Shown piece after piece: positions 33,101 to 43,380 of a DNA stretch of 64,000 nt; position 1 is the first letter of the stretch, and each line of letters begins with the position of its first letter. The DNA is from Macropodus opercularis (taxonomy: Eukaryota > Chordata > Actinopteri > Anabantiformes > Osphronemidae). The notes below the pieces were generated by a model. It searched no databases, was not told the DNA's origin, and saw only the letters and a program-made list of their open reading frames with translations. The stretch covers positions 434,001 to 498,000 of the forward strand of contig CM061093.1 in NCBI GenBank assembly GCA_030770545.1. The letters are read 5' to 3'. The position numbers and the translations under genes were made by a program.

Positions 33101-34479
33101 GGCAAACACCTTTAAAATGCATTTAAATCACTTTGATTAAAGTAGTGTTCTTTTGGTCTGAAATGCACAGAACAGGCGATTCTAAGCGTTTTGGCACTGT
33201 TTCCAGCCTCAGTGATGCTTTAAGCTTCTGCATCTTAATGCAGGCAATGCCAATGAAGTTTCTTTGCTAGATATGTTCCAAATACATCCCTGAAGCAGGA
33301 AAACACCTTTAAAATGCATTTAAATCACTTTGATTGAAGTAGTGTTCTTTTGGTCTGAAATGCACAGAACAGGCGATTCTAAGCGTTTTGGCACTGTTTC
33401 CAGCCTCAGTGATGCTCTAAGCTGTTGCATTCTAATGCAAGCAAAGCCAATGAAGTTTCTGTGCTAGATATGTTCCAAATACATCCCTGAAGCAGGCAAA
33501 CACCTTTAAAATGCATTTAAATCACTTTGATTAAAGTAGTGTTCTTTTGGTCTGAAATGCACAGAACAGGCGATTCTAAGCGTTTTGGCAATGTTTCCAG
33601 CCTCAGTGATGCTTTAAGCTTCTGCATCTTAATGCAGGCAATGTGAATAAAGTTTCTGTGCTAGATATGATCGAAATACATCCCTGAAGCAGGCAAACAC
33701 CTTTAAAATGTATTTAAATAACTTTGATTAAAGTAGTGTTCTTTTGGTCTGAAATGCACAGAACAGGCGATTCTAAGCGTTTTGGCACTGTTTCCAGCCT
33801 CAGTGATGCTTTAAGCTGTTGCATCTTAATGCAAGCAATGTGAATGAAGTTTCTGTGCTAGATATGATCCAAATACATCCCTGAAGCAGGCAAACACCTT
33901 TAAAATGTATTTAAATAACTTTGATTAAAGTAGTGTTCTTTTGGTCTGAAATGCACAGAACAGGCGATTCTAAGCGTTTTGGCACTGTTTCCAGCCTCAG
34001 TGATGCTCTAAGCTGTTGCATTCTAATGCAAGCAAAGCCAATGAAGTTTCTGTGCTAGATATGTTCCAAATACATCCCTGAAGCAGGCAAACACCTTTAA
34101 AATGCATTTAAATCACTTTGATTAAAGTAGTGTTCTTTTGGTCTGAAATGCACAGAACAGGCGATTCTAAGCGTTTTGGAACTGTTTCCAGCCTCAGTGA
34201 TGCTCTAAGCTGTTGCATTCTAATGCAAGCAAAGCCAATGAAGTTTCTGTGCTAGATATGACCCAAATACATCCCTGAAGCAGACAAATACCTTTAAAAT
34301 GTATTTAAATAACTTTGATTAAAGTAGTGTTCTTTTGGTCTGAAATGCACAGAACAGGCGATTCTAAGCGTTTTGGCACTGTTTCCAGCCTCAGTGATGC
34401 TTTAAGCTGTTGCATCTTAATGCAAGCAATGGCAATGAAGTTTCTGTGCTAGATATGACCCAAATACATCCCTGAAGCA
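30185..34479. repeat. Tandem 11-unit higher-order repeat, period 2167 bp
   Basis: 30185-32312 and 32352-34479 match at a constant offset of 2167 bp, exactly 11 x 197. Shared rare marks confirm the register: 'taatagaagc' at 30281/32448, 'tgatcgaaat' at 31501/33668, and 'gcaatgtttcc' near 31423/33590. Very few differences are visible, one being 'ttgaataaag' at 32938. Confidence 0.85.
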
Positions 34480-37400
34480 GACAAATACCTTTAAAATGCA
34501 TTTAAAACACTTTGATTAAAGTAGTGTTCTCTTGGTCTGAAATGCACAGAACAGGCATTTCTAATCGTTTTGGCACTGTTTCCAGCCTCAGTGATGCTTT
34601 AAGCTGTTGCATCCTAATGCAAGCAATGTGAATAAAGTTTCTGTGCTAGATATGATCCAAATACATCCCTGAAGCAGGAAAACACCTTTAAAATGCATTT
34701 AAAACACTTTGATTAAAGTAGTATTCTTTTGGTCTGAAATGCACAGAACAGGCGATTCTAAGCGTTTTCGCACTGTTTCCAGCCTCAGTGATGCTTTAAG
34801 CTGCTAAATCTTAATGCACCAATGCCAATGAAGTTTCTGTGCCAGATATGATCCAAATACATCCCTGAAGCAGACAAATACCTTTAAAATGCATTTAAAT
34901 CACTTTCATTGAAGTAGTGTTCTTTTGGTCTGAAATGCACAGAACAGGCGATTCTAAGCGTTTTGGCACTGTTTCCAGCCTCAGTGATGCTCTAAGCTGT
35001 TGCATTCTAATGCAAGCAAAGCCAATGAAGTTTCTGTGCTAAATATGATCCAAATACATCCCTGAAGCAGGCAAACACCTTTAAAATGCATTTAAATCAC
35101 TTTGATTAAAGTAGTGTTCTTTTGGTCTGAAATGCACAGAACAGGCGATTCTAAGCGTTTTGGCACTGTTTCCAGCCTCAGTGATGCTTTAAGCTGCTGC
35201 ATCTTAATGCAGGCAATGGCAATGAAGTTTTTGTTCTAGATATGTTCCAAATACATCCCTGAAGCAGGCAAACACCTTTAAAATGCATTTAAATAACTTT
35301 GATTAAAGTAGTGTTCTTTTGGTCTGAAATGCACAGAACAGGCGATTCTAAGCGTTTTCGCACTGTTTCCAGCCTCAGTGATGCTCTAAGCTGTTGCATT
35401 CTAATGGAAGCAATGCCAATGAAGTTTCTGTGCTAGATATGACCCAAATACATCCCTGAAGCAGACAAACACATTTAAAATGTATTTAAATAACTTTGAT
35501 TAAAGTAGTGTTCTTTTGGTCTGAAATGCACAGAACAGGCGATTCTAAGCGTTTTGGCACTGTTTCCAGCCTCAGTGATGCTCTAAGCTGTTGCATTCTA
35601 ATGGAAGCAATGCCAATGAAGTTTCTTTGCTAGATATGACCCAAATACATCCCTGAAGCAGACAAACACATTTAAAATGTATTTAAATAACTTTGATTAA
35701 AGTAGTGTTCTTTTGGTCTGAAATGCACAGAACAGGCGATTCTAAGCGTTTTGGCACTGTTTCCAGCCTCAGTGATGCTCTAAGCTGTTGCATTCTAATG
35801 CAAGCAAAGCCAATGAAGTTTCTGTGCTAGATATGTTCCAAATACATCCCTGAAGCAGGCAAACACCTTTAAAATGCATTTAAATCACTTTGATTAAAGT
35901 AGTGTTCTTTTGGTCTGAAATGCACAGAACAGGCGATTCTAAGCGTTTTGGAACTGTTTCCAGCCTCAGTGATGCTCTAAGCTGTTGCATTCTAATGCAA
36001 GCAAAGCCAATGAAGTTTCTGTGCTAGATATGATCCAAATACATCCCTGAAGCAGGCAAACACCTTTAAAATGCATTTAAATCACTTTGATTAAAGTAGT
36101 GTTCTTTTGGTCTGAAATGCACAGAACAGGCGATTCTAAGCGTTTTGGCACTGTTTCCAGCCTCAGTGATGCTCTAAGCTGTTGCATTCTAATGCAAGCA
36201 AAGCCAATGAAGTTTCTGTGCTAGATATGACCCAAATACATCCCTGAAGCAGACAAATACCTTTAAAATGTATTTAAATAACTTTGATTAAAGTAGTGTT
36301 CTTTTGGTCTGAAATGCACAGAACAGGCGATTCTAAGCGTTTTGGCACTGTTTCCAGCCTCAGTGATGCTTTAAGCTGTTGCATCTTAATGCAAGCAATG
36401 GCAATGAAGTTTCTGTGCTAGATATGACCCAAATACATCCCTGAAGCAGACAAATACCTTTAAAATGCATTTAAAACACTTTGATTAAAGTAGTGTTCTC
36501 TTGGTCTGAAATGCACAGAACAGGCATTTCTAAGCGTTTTGGCACTGTTTCCAGCCTCAGTGATGCTTTAAGCTGTTGCATCCTAATGCAAGCAATGTGA
36601 ATAAAGTTTCTGTGCTAGATATGACCCAAATACATCCCTGAAGCAGACAAATACCTTTAAAATGTATTTAAATAACTTTGATTAAAGTAGTGTTCTTTTG
36701 GTCTGAAATGCACAGAACAGGCGATTCTAAGCGTTTTGGCACTGTTTCCAGCCTCAGTGATGCTTTAAGCTGCTAAATCTTAATGCACCAATGCCAATGA
36801 AGTTTCTGTGCCAGATATGATCCAAATACATCCCTGAAGCAGGCAAACACCTTTAAAATGTATTTTAATAACTTTGATTGAAGTAGTGTTGTTTTGGTCT
36901 TCAATGCATAGAACAGGCGAGTCTAAGCGTTTTGGCACTGTTTCCAGCCTCAGTGATGCTATAAGCTGTTGGATTCTAATGCAAGCATTGCCAATGAAGT
37001 TTCTGTGCCAGATATGATCCAAATACATCCCTTGAGCAGGCAAACACCTTTAAAATGCATTTAAATCACTTTCATTGAAGTAGTGTTCTTTTGGTCTGAA
37101 ATGCACAGAACAGGCGATTCTAAGCGTTTTGGAACTGTTTCCAGCCTCAGTGATGCTCTAAGCTGTTGCATTCTAATGCAAGCAAAGCCAATGAAGTTTC
37201 TGTGCTAGATATGACCCAAATACATCCCTGAAGCAGACAAATACCTTTAAAATGTATTTAAATAACTTTGATTAAAGTAGTGTTCTTTTGGTCTGAAATG
37301 CACAGAACAGGCGATTCTAAGCGTTTTGGCACTGTTTCCAGCCTCAGTGATGCTCTAAGCTGTTGCATTCTAATGCAAGCAAAGCCAATGAAGTTTCTGT

Positions 37401-38242
37401 GCTAAATATGACCCAAATACATCCCTGAAGCAGGCAAACACCTTTAAAATGCATTTAAATCACTTTGATTAAAGTAGTGTTCTTTTAGTCTGAAATGCAC
37501 AGAACAGGCGATTCTAAGCGTTTTGGCACTGTTTCCAGCCTCAGTGATGCTCTAAGCTGTTGCATTCTAATGCAAGCAAAGCCAATGAAGTTTCTGTGCT
37601 AGATATGATCCAAATACATCCCTGAAGCAGGCAAACACCTTTAAAATGTATTTTAATAACTTTGATTGAAGTAGTGTTGTTTTGGTCTTCAATGCATAGA
37701 ACAGGCGAGTCTAAGCGTTTTGGCACTGTTTCCAGCCTCAGTGATGCTATAAGCTGTTGGATTCTAATGCAAGCATTGCCAATGAAGTTTCTGTGCCAGA
37801 TATGATCCAAATACATCCCTTGAGCAGGCAAACACCTTTAAAATGCATTTAAATCACTTTCATTGAAGTAGTGTTCTTTTGGTCTGAAATGCACAGAACA
37901 GGCGATTCTAAGCGTTTTGGCACTGTTTCCAGCCTCAGTGATGCTTTAAGCTGCTGCATCTTAATGCAGGCAACGGCAATGAAGTTTTTGTTCTAGATAT
38001 GTTCCAAATACATCCCTGAAGCAGGCAAACACCTTTAAAATGCATTTAAATCACTTTGATTAAAGTAGTGTTCTTTTGGTCTGAAATGCACAGAACAGGC
38101 GATTCTAAGCGTTTTGGCACTGTTTCCAGCCTCATTGATGCTTTAAGCTTCTGCATCTTTTTTTTTTTTTTTTTTTTTTTTTTTATTCTCTCTTCTACAT
38201 CAGCCCATACAGGATTACAATCAGCTCAACTAACGTTTGACA

Positions 38243-41200
38243 TTAGAACAGAAAAAGTAGTTGCTCGTCCTGCAGTTTACACCACGTGGTATCTTCTAAA
38301 TAGTCATCTTTGAACGAGTCCTTGTTTACAGAATACACAGTAATTAGATGAAGCTTCAGTGAGTTCCGGAATACTATCCAGCTGTCCAGATTTTTTCCAT
38401 CATAGTGGGAATAATGCCTGCAGATCAAGTTGCTGTGTCGTGCCATGGCCAATGCCGTATTGATGGCCAACCGATTAGTCTTGCTCGGGACCCTTGACAC
38501 GCCGAAGAGCCACGTCCAGTCAGCATTCCCCAGACACCTGAAATTACAGGTGACAGTGAGGAAGTCCCAAACCAAAGTGCTCAGGCGTCTTGCGGCCGGG
38601 CATTCCAGAAGAAGATGCTCAAGAGTCTCCTCTGCATGCCCACACCTGGTACAGGATTTTGAGAAGCGAGTTTTGTAGATGTGGTGTTGAACAACACCGC
38701 ACAGAATCCGTCTGTGCCTGATTTTGAAGTCGGAGTTAAAAACAGAGTGTGGGATATTTTTAAACTGTATGGTGGACCAGATTCCAGTAACATCTGCTCC
38801 AGGAAAGATGCTTGCCCATCGTCTTTCTGCAGCAGGCCTCTGAAACATAGTGGCGATGAGGAGTTTATATACCTTACCAGTGCTCATCTGTTGTAGGGGC
38901 ATTTGCGACTCATCAACACCGAATGAAAAGTCAGGGGCATCACGTCGCACTTCAGTGTCGCCGCTGGAGAGGAGGCACTTCCAGCTATCTGGAAGTGCAT
39001 TCTCCAACCTGTGGCAGAAGGAAGAGATCACACGGCTCTGATACCTGACTCCCCGGGCCTGTAATACTCTTTCTACGGCTTGCACATCCACCAAGCCCAT
39101 GTCGCCTGTGACGTCCCCCACACTGCGCAGGCCCGCAGCATCAAGGACTTTGCAGGTCAGAGCTCCCCCCCGGCGAGTCAGACAAGGGTTTCGGAACAGT
39201 GGTTGTGCCAAGACCTGGTCTCTACTGCATACCAGAGTCTGCAAGCGTGGGCGAAACGTTGCCCACGCCTGCAGGACTTCTCTGTAAAAAGGAGGCAGGA
39301 TTTGCAAGCTATGTGCGTTGGGGATGGTGCAGAGGTTGTAGTTCCCATAATGCCCTGTCTTGCACAACCAGTGGTGCATGGTGTCCTTCCATGGATGATG
39401 TATTGTGTCGTTGAGGAATTTCCTGACCGTTTTAATCCTAATTGCTGTAAGTTTGCTCGTCAAATCCAATAAACCTAGACCACCATGTGAGATATCAGCT
39501 ATGAGAGTGTTATGTGCGACTAGGTTCTGCTTTGCCCGCCACAAAAAGTGTGTAACAATTTGGTTCAGCTCAAGCCGGACCGTGGCGGGCATGTCATGTA
39601 TGTGCAGTGTGTGATTCAGCTTTGAGAGGACCAGTGCATTGAGCACAACCACTCTTCCTCTGAGGGAAAGCCCCCTCAGTCTCCAAAGGGAAAGAATTCC
39701 TTTCATCTTTTGGATCTGCTCATCCCAACTGCGGTCTCTAGCTCTGCCCATGTCTGGGCCGAGGTACACCCCCAGGACTTTCACCATGGACCCGATCTCC
39801 CCGAATCCCCACCGGCCAGGTGTTTTGACCGTACTTCCACAGTAAAGGATCTCAGATTTGTCAGTATTGAGTTTGGCGCCTGACGCCTCTTCATACGTGT
39901 GTAAATGTTGCATTACTTTCTGGATATCATGTTCACATTTGACAGTTATTGTTATGTCGTCTGCATACTGGACCAGTTTAACAATGTTACCTCGTGGGGT
40001 TGGGATACCGTTGATCCCCTGGTCCTGAAGGATGAGGAGGGCCAGGGGCTCTGCAGCAATACTGTACAGCAGGGAAGAGAGAGGACAACCCTGTCTAACA
40101 CCTCTTTTTAGTTGAAAGATATCAGTAAGCGAGCCATTGATCTTAATTTTACTGTACGCCTCACCATATAACAGCTTAATCCACGTGATGAAGTTATTCC
40201 CAAAACCAAATGATTTCAATGCGCCGTATAAAAAATTGTGTTCAACCCTGTCAAAGGCTTTTTCCAAGTCGACTGTAAGAAGTATACCTCCTTGACTCGA
40301 CATAGTGGATAATGTGTCTCTCACTGTGCTAATAGAATCTGAAATGTCCCTGCCTGGAATACCGTATGTTTGATTGTAGCCAATGATTGTGCCAATTACT
40401 GTCTTGAGCCTATTGGCCAGTATTTTGGTAAGGATCTTGTAATCCGTATTTAACAGGCTGATCGGCCTGTAATTCTCCAGACGTGTGCCGTCCCCCCGCT
40501 TCTTGAAGATCAGGGAGATCAGGCCCAGGGTGAAAGAGTCTGAGGATTTATGAGTTTGTTCCACAAAGAGGAATAGCCTGTGCAATATTGGAATGAGCTG
40601 ATCCTCAAATGCCTTATAGAACTCACCAGGGAGGCCGTCCGACCCAGGACTTTTATTGTTGTTCAGACCCACAATGGCTGCGGAAACCTCTTGCGCAGTG
40701 AGGGGGGCATCACAGTATGCCCTGTCTTCATCCGAGAGCACCTTATCTACGACAGAAAGTACAGAGTCAATGCGTTGTGGTGCAATGTTCTGTGAGTGGA
40801 AGAGGCACTTATAAAAGGCATATGTTTCCTTGATGATGTCGGACTGGTCTGTGGTGATACTGCCATTCTGTTTTGTTAATGTGTGAATGACCTTACTCCC
40901 CTGTCTGTACTTTTCCAGACTCAGGAAGTAGGCAGTACATTTCTCTCCCTCAACCAAATACTGTGCCCTGCTTCGGATTGCTGCTCCTCTGCATCTATCT
41001 CTCTCTATATTGTCCAGCTGTTCCTTAATATGTAAGTAAGATTCTATTGAATAGAGCGGAATGGCATCAATGTTGTGAGCTTCTTGTTCCAGCTGGCTCC
41101 GTAGGGCACTCTCTTGCCATTGCAACTCCCATCTATGCCGTTTACTATAAGCTATACTAATGGATTTGATTTTGGCTTTTATGTACTCCCACCAGATGGC

Positions 41201-42025
41201 GACATTGTCCACAAAGGGAACATCAGCTGCAGCTCTTGTCAGCAATAGACCTATTTTGCTTCTGTAGACCTTGTCCAGTAGCAACGACGTGTTGAAACAC
41301 CAGGAGCCCCTGGTATGCGTGGTGCGGACCCCATCCAATCGAAAAGCGAGGAATGCGTGGTCACTCCATGTGTTGAAGGTGTAAGTTGTGTCCAAGATGT
41401 GCCCAACCACCCCCGAAGAGACCAAACAGAAGTCAATCCTGGACTGCTTCACGGTATTTAAAACTTGGCACCTGCGGGAAAATCCTCTAACATTTGGGTG
41501 TGTAACCCTCCAGACATCACTGAGTCCATGCACATGAATGAGTTCATAGAGGGCTGCGCGACTGACATCCCCTCTGAACACATTGTTGTTAGACACGTCC
41601 GCAGCGGTGAGGGCAACATTGAAATCTCCCACCAGCAAGCAGTTCTGCGTGCAGAACTGAGACAGTTGATGGAAAAATTGTCTCCTTTGTGTCGCTATGT
41701 TCGGTGCATAAATGTTCAGCAGTGTACAAGCGACTGATTGTATCATAAACTTACAGACAATCAATCTACCCTCCTTGTCGCTGTAAACATGTTGAATGTC
41801 GCCTCCGAAGTTGTATTTGACACAGACGGCGACACCACATGATCTGTCCGTCCCCGGAGATGTAAAGATGTCTCCTCGCCATTTCGCCTTTACGTATCGC
41901 TCTGTGCGGGAAGTCCAGTGCGTCTCCTGCAGGCAGATGATGTCAGCCCGCACCGATGCAAAAAAGCTGTCAATCTTATTGGGTGATCGTAGACCAGCGG
42001 CATTGAAAGAGAGGACCGAGACCAT
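38243..42025 (-). CDS. LINE ORF2: AP endonuclease / reverse transcriptase (copy 4)
   Basis: 1260 residues from the ATG giving MVSVLSFNAAGLRS, the same length and start as copy 3. An in-frame ATG at 42049, two bases after the ORF1 stop, could add eight residues. Endonuclease signatures are SFN, CLQETHW, LLVGDFNVAL, SRIDFCL and SDHAF. Reverse transcriptase signatures are ENYRPISLL, VDLEKAFDRVEHN, KRGVRQGCPLSS and QYADDITI (YADD at about 687-690). The C-terminal CTRCGH motif fits CX2CX8HX4C. All catalytic residues I can check are present, and the canonical AFDR and GVRQG residues changed in copy 3 are kept. The frame is uninterrupted. Of the four copies this looks the most likely to encode working enzyme. 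Confidence 0.94.
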   Translation of the reverse strand: MVSVLSFNAAGLRSPNKIDSFFASVRADIICLQETHWTSRTERYVKAKWRGDIFTSPGTDRSCGVAVCVKYNFGGDIQHVYSDKEGRLIVCKFMIQSVACTLLNIYAPNIATQRRQFFHQLSQFCTQNCLLVGDFNVALTAADVSNNNVFRGDVSRAALYELIHVHGLSDVWRVTHPNVRGFSRRCQVLNTVKQSRIDFCLVSSGVVGHILDTTYTFNTWSDHAFLAFRLDGVRTTHTRGSWCFNTSLLLDKVYRSKIGLLLTRAAADVPFVDNVAIWWEYIKAKIKSISIAYSKRHRWELQWQESALRSQLEQEAHNIDAIPLYSIESYLHIKEQLDNIERDRCRGAAIRSRAQYLVEGEKCTAYFLSLEKYRQGSKVIHTLTKQNGSITTDQSDIIKETYAFYKCLFHSQNIAPQRIDSVLSVVDKVLSDEDRAYCDAPLTAQEVSAAIVGLNNNKSPGSDGLPGEFYKAFEDQLIPILHRLFLFVEQTHKSSDSFTLGLISLIFKKRGDGTRLENYRPISLLNTDYKILTKILANRLKTVIGTIIGYNQTYGIPGRDISDSISTVRDTLSTMSSQGGILLTVDLEKAFDRVEHNFLYGALKSFGFGNNFITWIKLLYGEAYSKIKINGSLTDIFQLKRGVRQGCPLSSLLYSIAAEPLALLILQDQGINGIPTPRGNIVKLVQYADDITITVKCEHDIQKVMQHLHTYEEASGAKLNTDKSEILYCGSTVKTPGRWGFGEIGSMVKVLGVYLGPDMGRARDRSWDEQIQKMKGILSLWRLRGLSLRGRVVVLNALVLSKLNHTLHIHDMPATVRLELNQIVTHFLWRAKQNLVAHNTLIADISHGGLGLLDLTSKLTAIRIKTVRKFLNDTIHHPWKDTMHHWLCKTGHYGNYNLCTIPNAHSLQILPPFYREVLQAWATFRPRLQTLVCSRDQVLAQPLFRNPCLTRRGGALTCKVLDAAGLRSVGDVTGDMGLVDVQAVERVLQARGVRYQSRVISSFCHRLENALPDSWKCLLSSGDTEVRRDAPDFSFGVDESQMPLQQMSTGKVYKLLIATMFQRPAAERRWASIFPGADVTGIWSTIQFKNIPHSVFNSDFKIRHRRILCGVVQHHIYKTRFSKSCTRCGHAEETLEHLLLECPAARRLSTLVWDFLTVTCNFRCLGNADWTWLFGVSRVPSKTNRLAINTALAMARHSNLICRHYSHYDGKNLDSWIVFRNSLKLHLITVYSVNKDSFKDDYLEDTTWCKLQDEQLLFLF

Positions 42026-42051
42026 GGGAGGGATAGTCGAAGTAATCATCG

Positions 42052-43311
42052 TCACTTGTTCCTTTTCTCTTTGACAGTGCTTTTGTGCATCCTCATCTGC
42101 TGTAATAAACGAGCTTTCTTGCGCGCAGAGGAGAGCCGTGCGACGTCTATTTCTACCTCTGAATCGTCCGTCTGAGGTTTGTCTTGGGAAATGCGCTGTG
42201 GCTTTAGTGTCTGCGAGGACTGCGGCGCAGCAGGCTCGGCCACAACACTCAGGGGGAAGGTGTCACCCGAGGGCTTGGACGGCTCGCAGTCCCCGTCAGC
42301 TCGCGGGGCGCTTCTACCACGTCCAGCTTGTGTCTCAGATAAATCCAACAGCGCAGAGTCCATGCTCGACTCGATGTCGGGTATGCCACGAGCAGCCGTG
42401 TTACGCACCGTAGTCGGCCCAGCCTGATTTAAGCGCGTCTCATCTATGCATCCAGATGTCTCCATATCGGTTTCCTCACAAACATCAAATACCAACTCCG
42501 CAGACGACCGCTGTTCATCATCCTCCGCCGGCGCCTCTGACTGCGCAGATGAGCTTGTGTCCGATCCGCTTCTCAAGCAGACGCAGTCATTTAAAGCGTT
42601 ATTGCACAAACTACATTTAGCCGGATACTGATTACATTCTCTAGAAAAATGCCCCTGGGCACCGCATCGATGGCAGGCAAAGTCGGGGCACTCTCTAAGA
42701 ATGTGCCCCGGTTTCATGCAAACTCTGCAGACTCTGGTTTGCCTGTCGTGTATGACTCTGAAGTATTCAGCGCCAAAGGCAGTGCTGAACTTTGCCGAAT
42801 AAGGTAGAGATTGCACAGAATCATTAAATTTCACTTTGACAAACCGTGTGCCATCCGCAATCTGGGTACCCGGCCACATACGCCGTCTTATGGGGGAAAC
42901 AGCCTTCACTCCCCAGTCGCACAACTTCTTCAAGATGTCGTCATCAGGAATGTAGACCGGTAGTCCCAAAAAGGACACTACTAACTCATCATTGCCGAGC
43001 TCCCTGGCCATGACACGGACATCCCCAATTTTAAATCCATCAAGCAATTTCCCTTTTCCTTTCGCGTGAGACATTGTGATTTCATACTTCCTCGCTCCCA
43101 TGTGTCTGCAGGCAACCAGCCCTCCACACAGCTCACGCGTACATTTCATAAGTTCCATTGGCGTCACACTGCCCTCACCCTCCAACTCCACATTAACCGT
43201 CAAATCCTGCCTATAATGAATTTCTTCCGGCATCTTCCTTCCTGGATTGTTGTCAACAAGTCCGCCCTGCTGTGCCATCACCTTCGGTGCCAATCCGATA
43301 CTTTCCGCCAT
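42052..43311 (-). CDS. LINE ORF1 protein, CCHC zinc-knuckle RNA-binding (copy 4)
   Basis: 419 residues from the ATG at 43311 (MAESIGLAPK). The frame extends seven codons upstream only through a TTG. It is the same protein type as in copy 3: RRM-like region at about 37-177, knuckles CRVCMKPGHILREC and CHRCGAQGHFSREC at about 195-226, then CSLCNNALNDC. The N-terminal two thirds are conserved between the lineages, while the Ser/acidic tail has diverged strongly. The stop is followed after two bases by an in-frame ORF2 ATG (TGACGATG), an arrangement suited to termination-reinitiation. Confidence 0.92.
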   Translation of the reverse strand: MAESIGLAPKVMAQQGGLVDNNPGRKMPEEIHYRQDLTVNVELEGEGSVTPMELMKCTRELCGGLVACRHMGARKYEITMSHAKGKGKLLDGFKIGDVRVMARELGNDELVVSFLGLPVYIPDDDILKKLCDWGVKAVSPIRRRMWPGTQIADGTRFVKVKFNDSVQSLPYSAKFSTAFGAEYFRVIHDRQTRVCRVCMKPGHILRECPDFACHRCGAQGHFSRECNQYPAKCSLCNNALNDCVCLRSGSDTSSSAQSEAPAEDDEQRSSAELVFDVCEETDMETSGCIDETRLNQAGPTTVRNTAARGIPDIESSMDSALLDLSETQAGRGRSAPRADGDCEPSKPSGDTFPLSVVAEPAAPQSSQTLKPQRISQDKPQTDDSEVEIDVARLSSARKKARLLQQMRMHKSTVKEKRNK

Positions 43312-43353
43312 GTCGTCCGTCCAAGAACGCAAAGAGACAAAAACAAAGCCCTC

Positions 43354-43380
43354 CCCCCAGCCAACTACAGCAGCTGGGGG
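43354..43380 (-). promoter_or_regulatory. G-rich 5' UTR hairpin (LINE copy 4)
   Basis: Arms CCCCCAGC and GCTGGGGG form a perfect 8-bp stem around an 11-nt loop, 42 nt before the ORF1 ATG. The loop sequence differs from copies 1-3 but its length and the stem do not. Confidence 0.65.

Larger units (their letters stand above)
19695..38157. repeat. 197-bp satellite array, long uninterrupted stretch
   Basis: About 94 head-to-tail units without any insertion. The common unit is 197 bp; a 'gctaaatcttaatgcacc' variant is one base shorter. Variants recur in ordered sets, giving higher-order repeats. Diagnostic sites include 'ggaactg' versus 'ggcactg', 'tgtgaataaag', 'taatagaagc' with 'gtacttaaat', and 'gttgttttggtcttcaatgc'. 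Minus-strand ORFs of 60-96 codons occur where variants remove stops; they recur as exact copies with the repeat and I do not call them genes. No gene is seen. Confidence 0.95.

Noticed and set aside
19695..38157. CRISPR-like regular repetition
   Set aside because: The repeats are directly adjacent 197-bp units with no unique spacers, in eukaryotic DNA.
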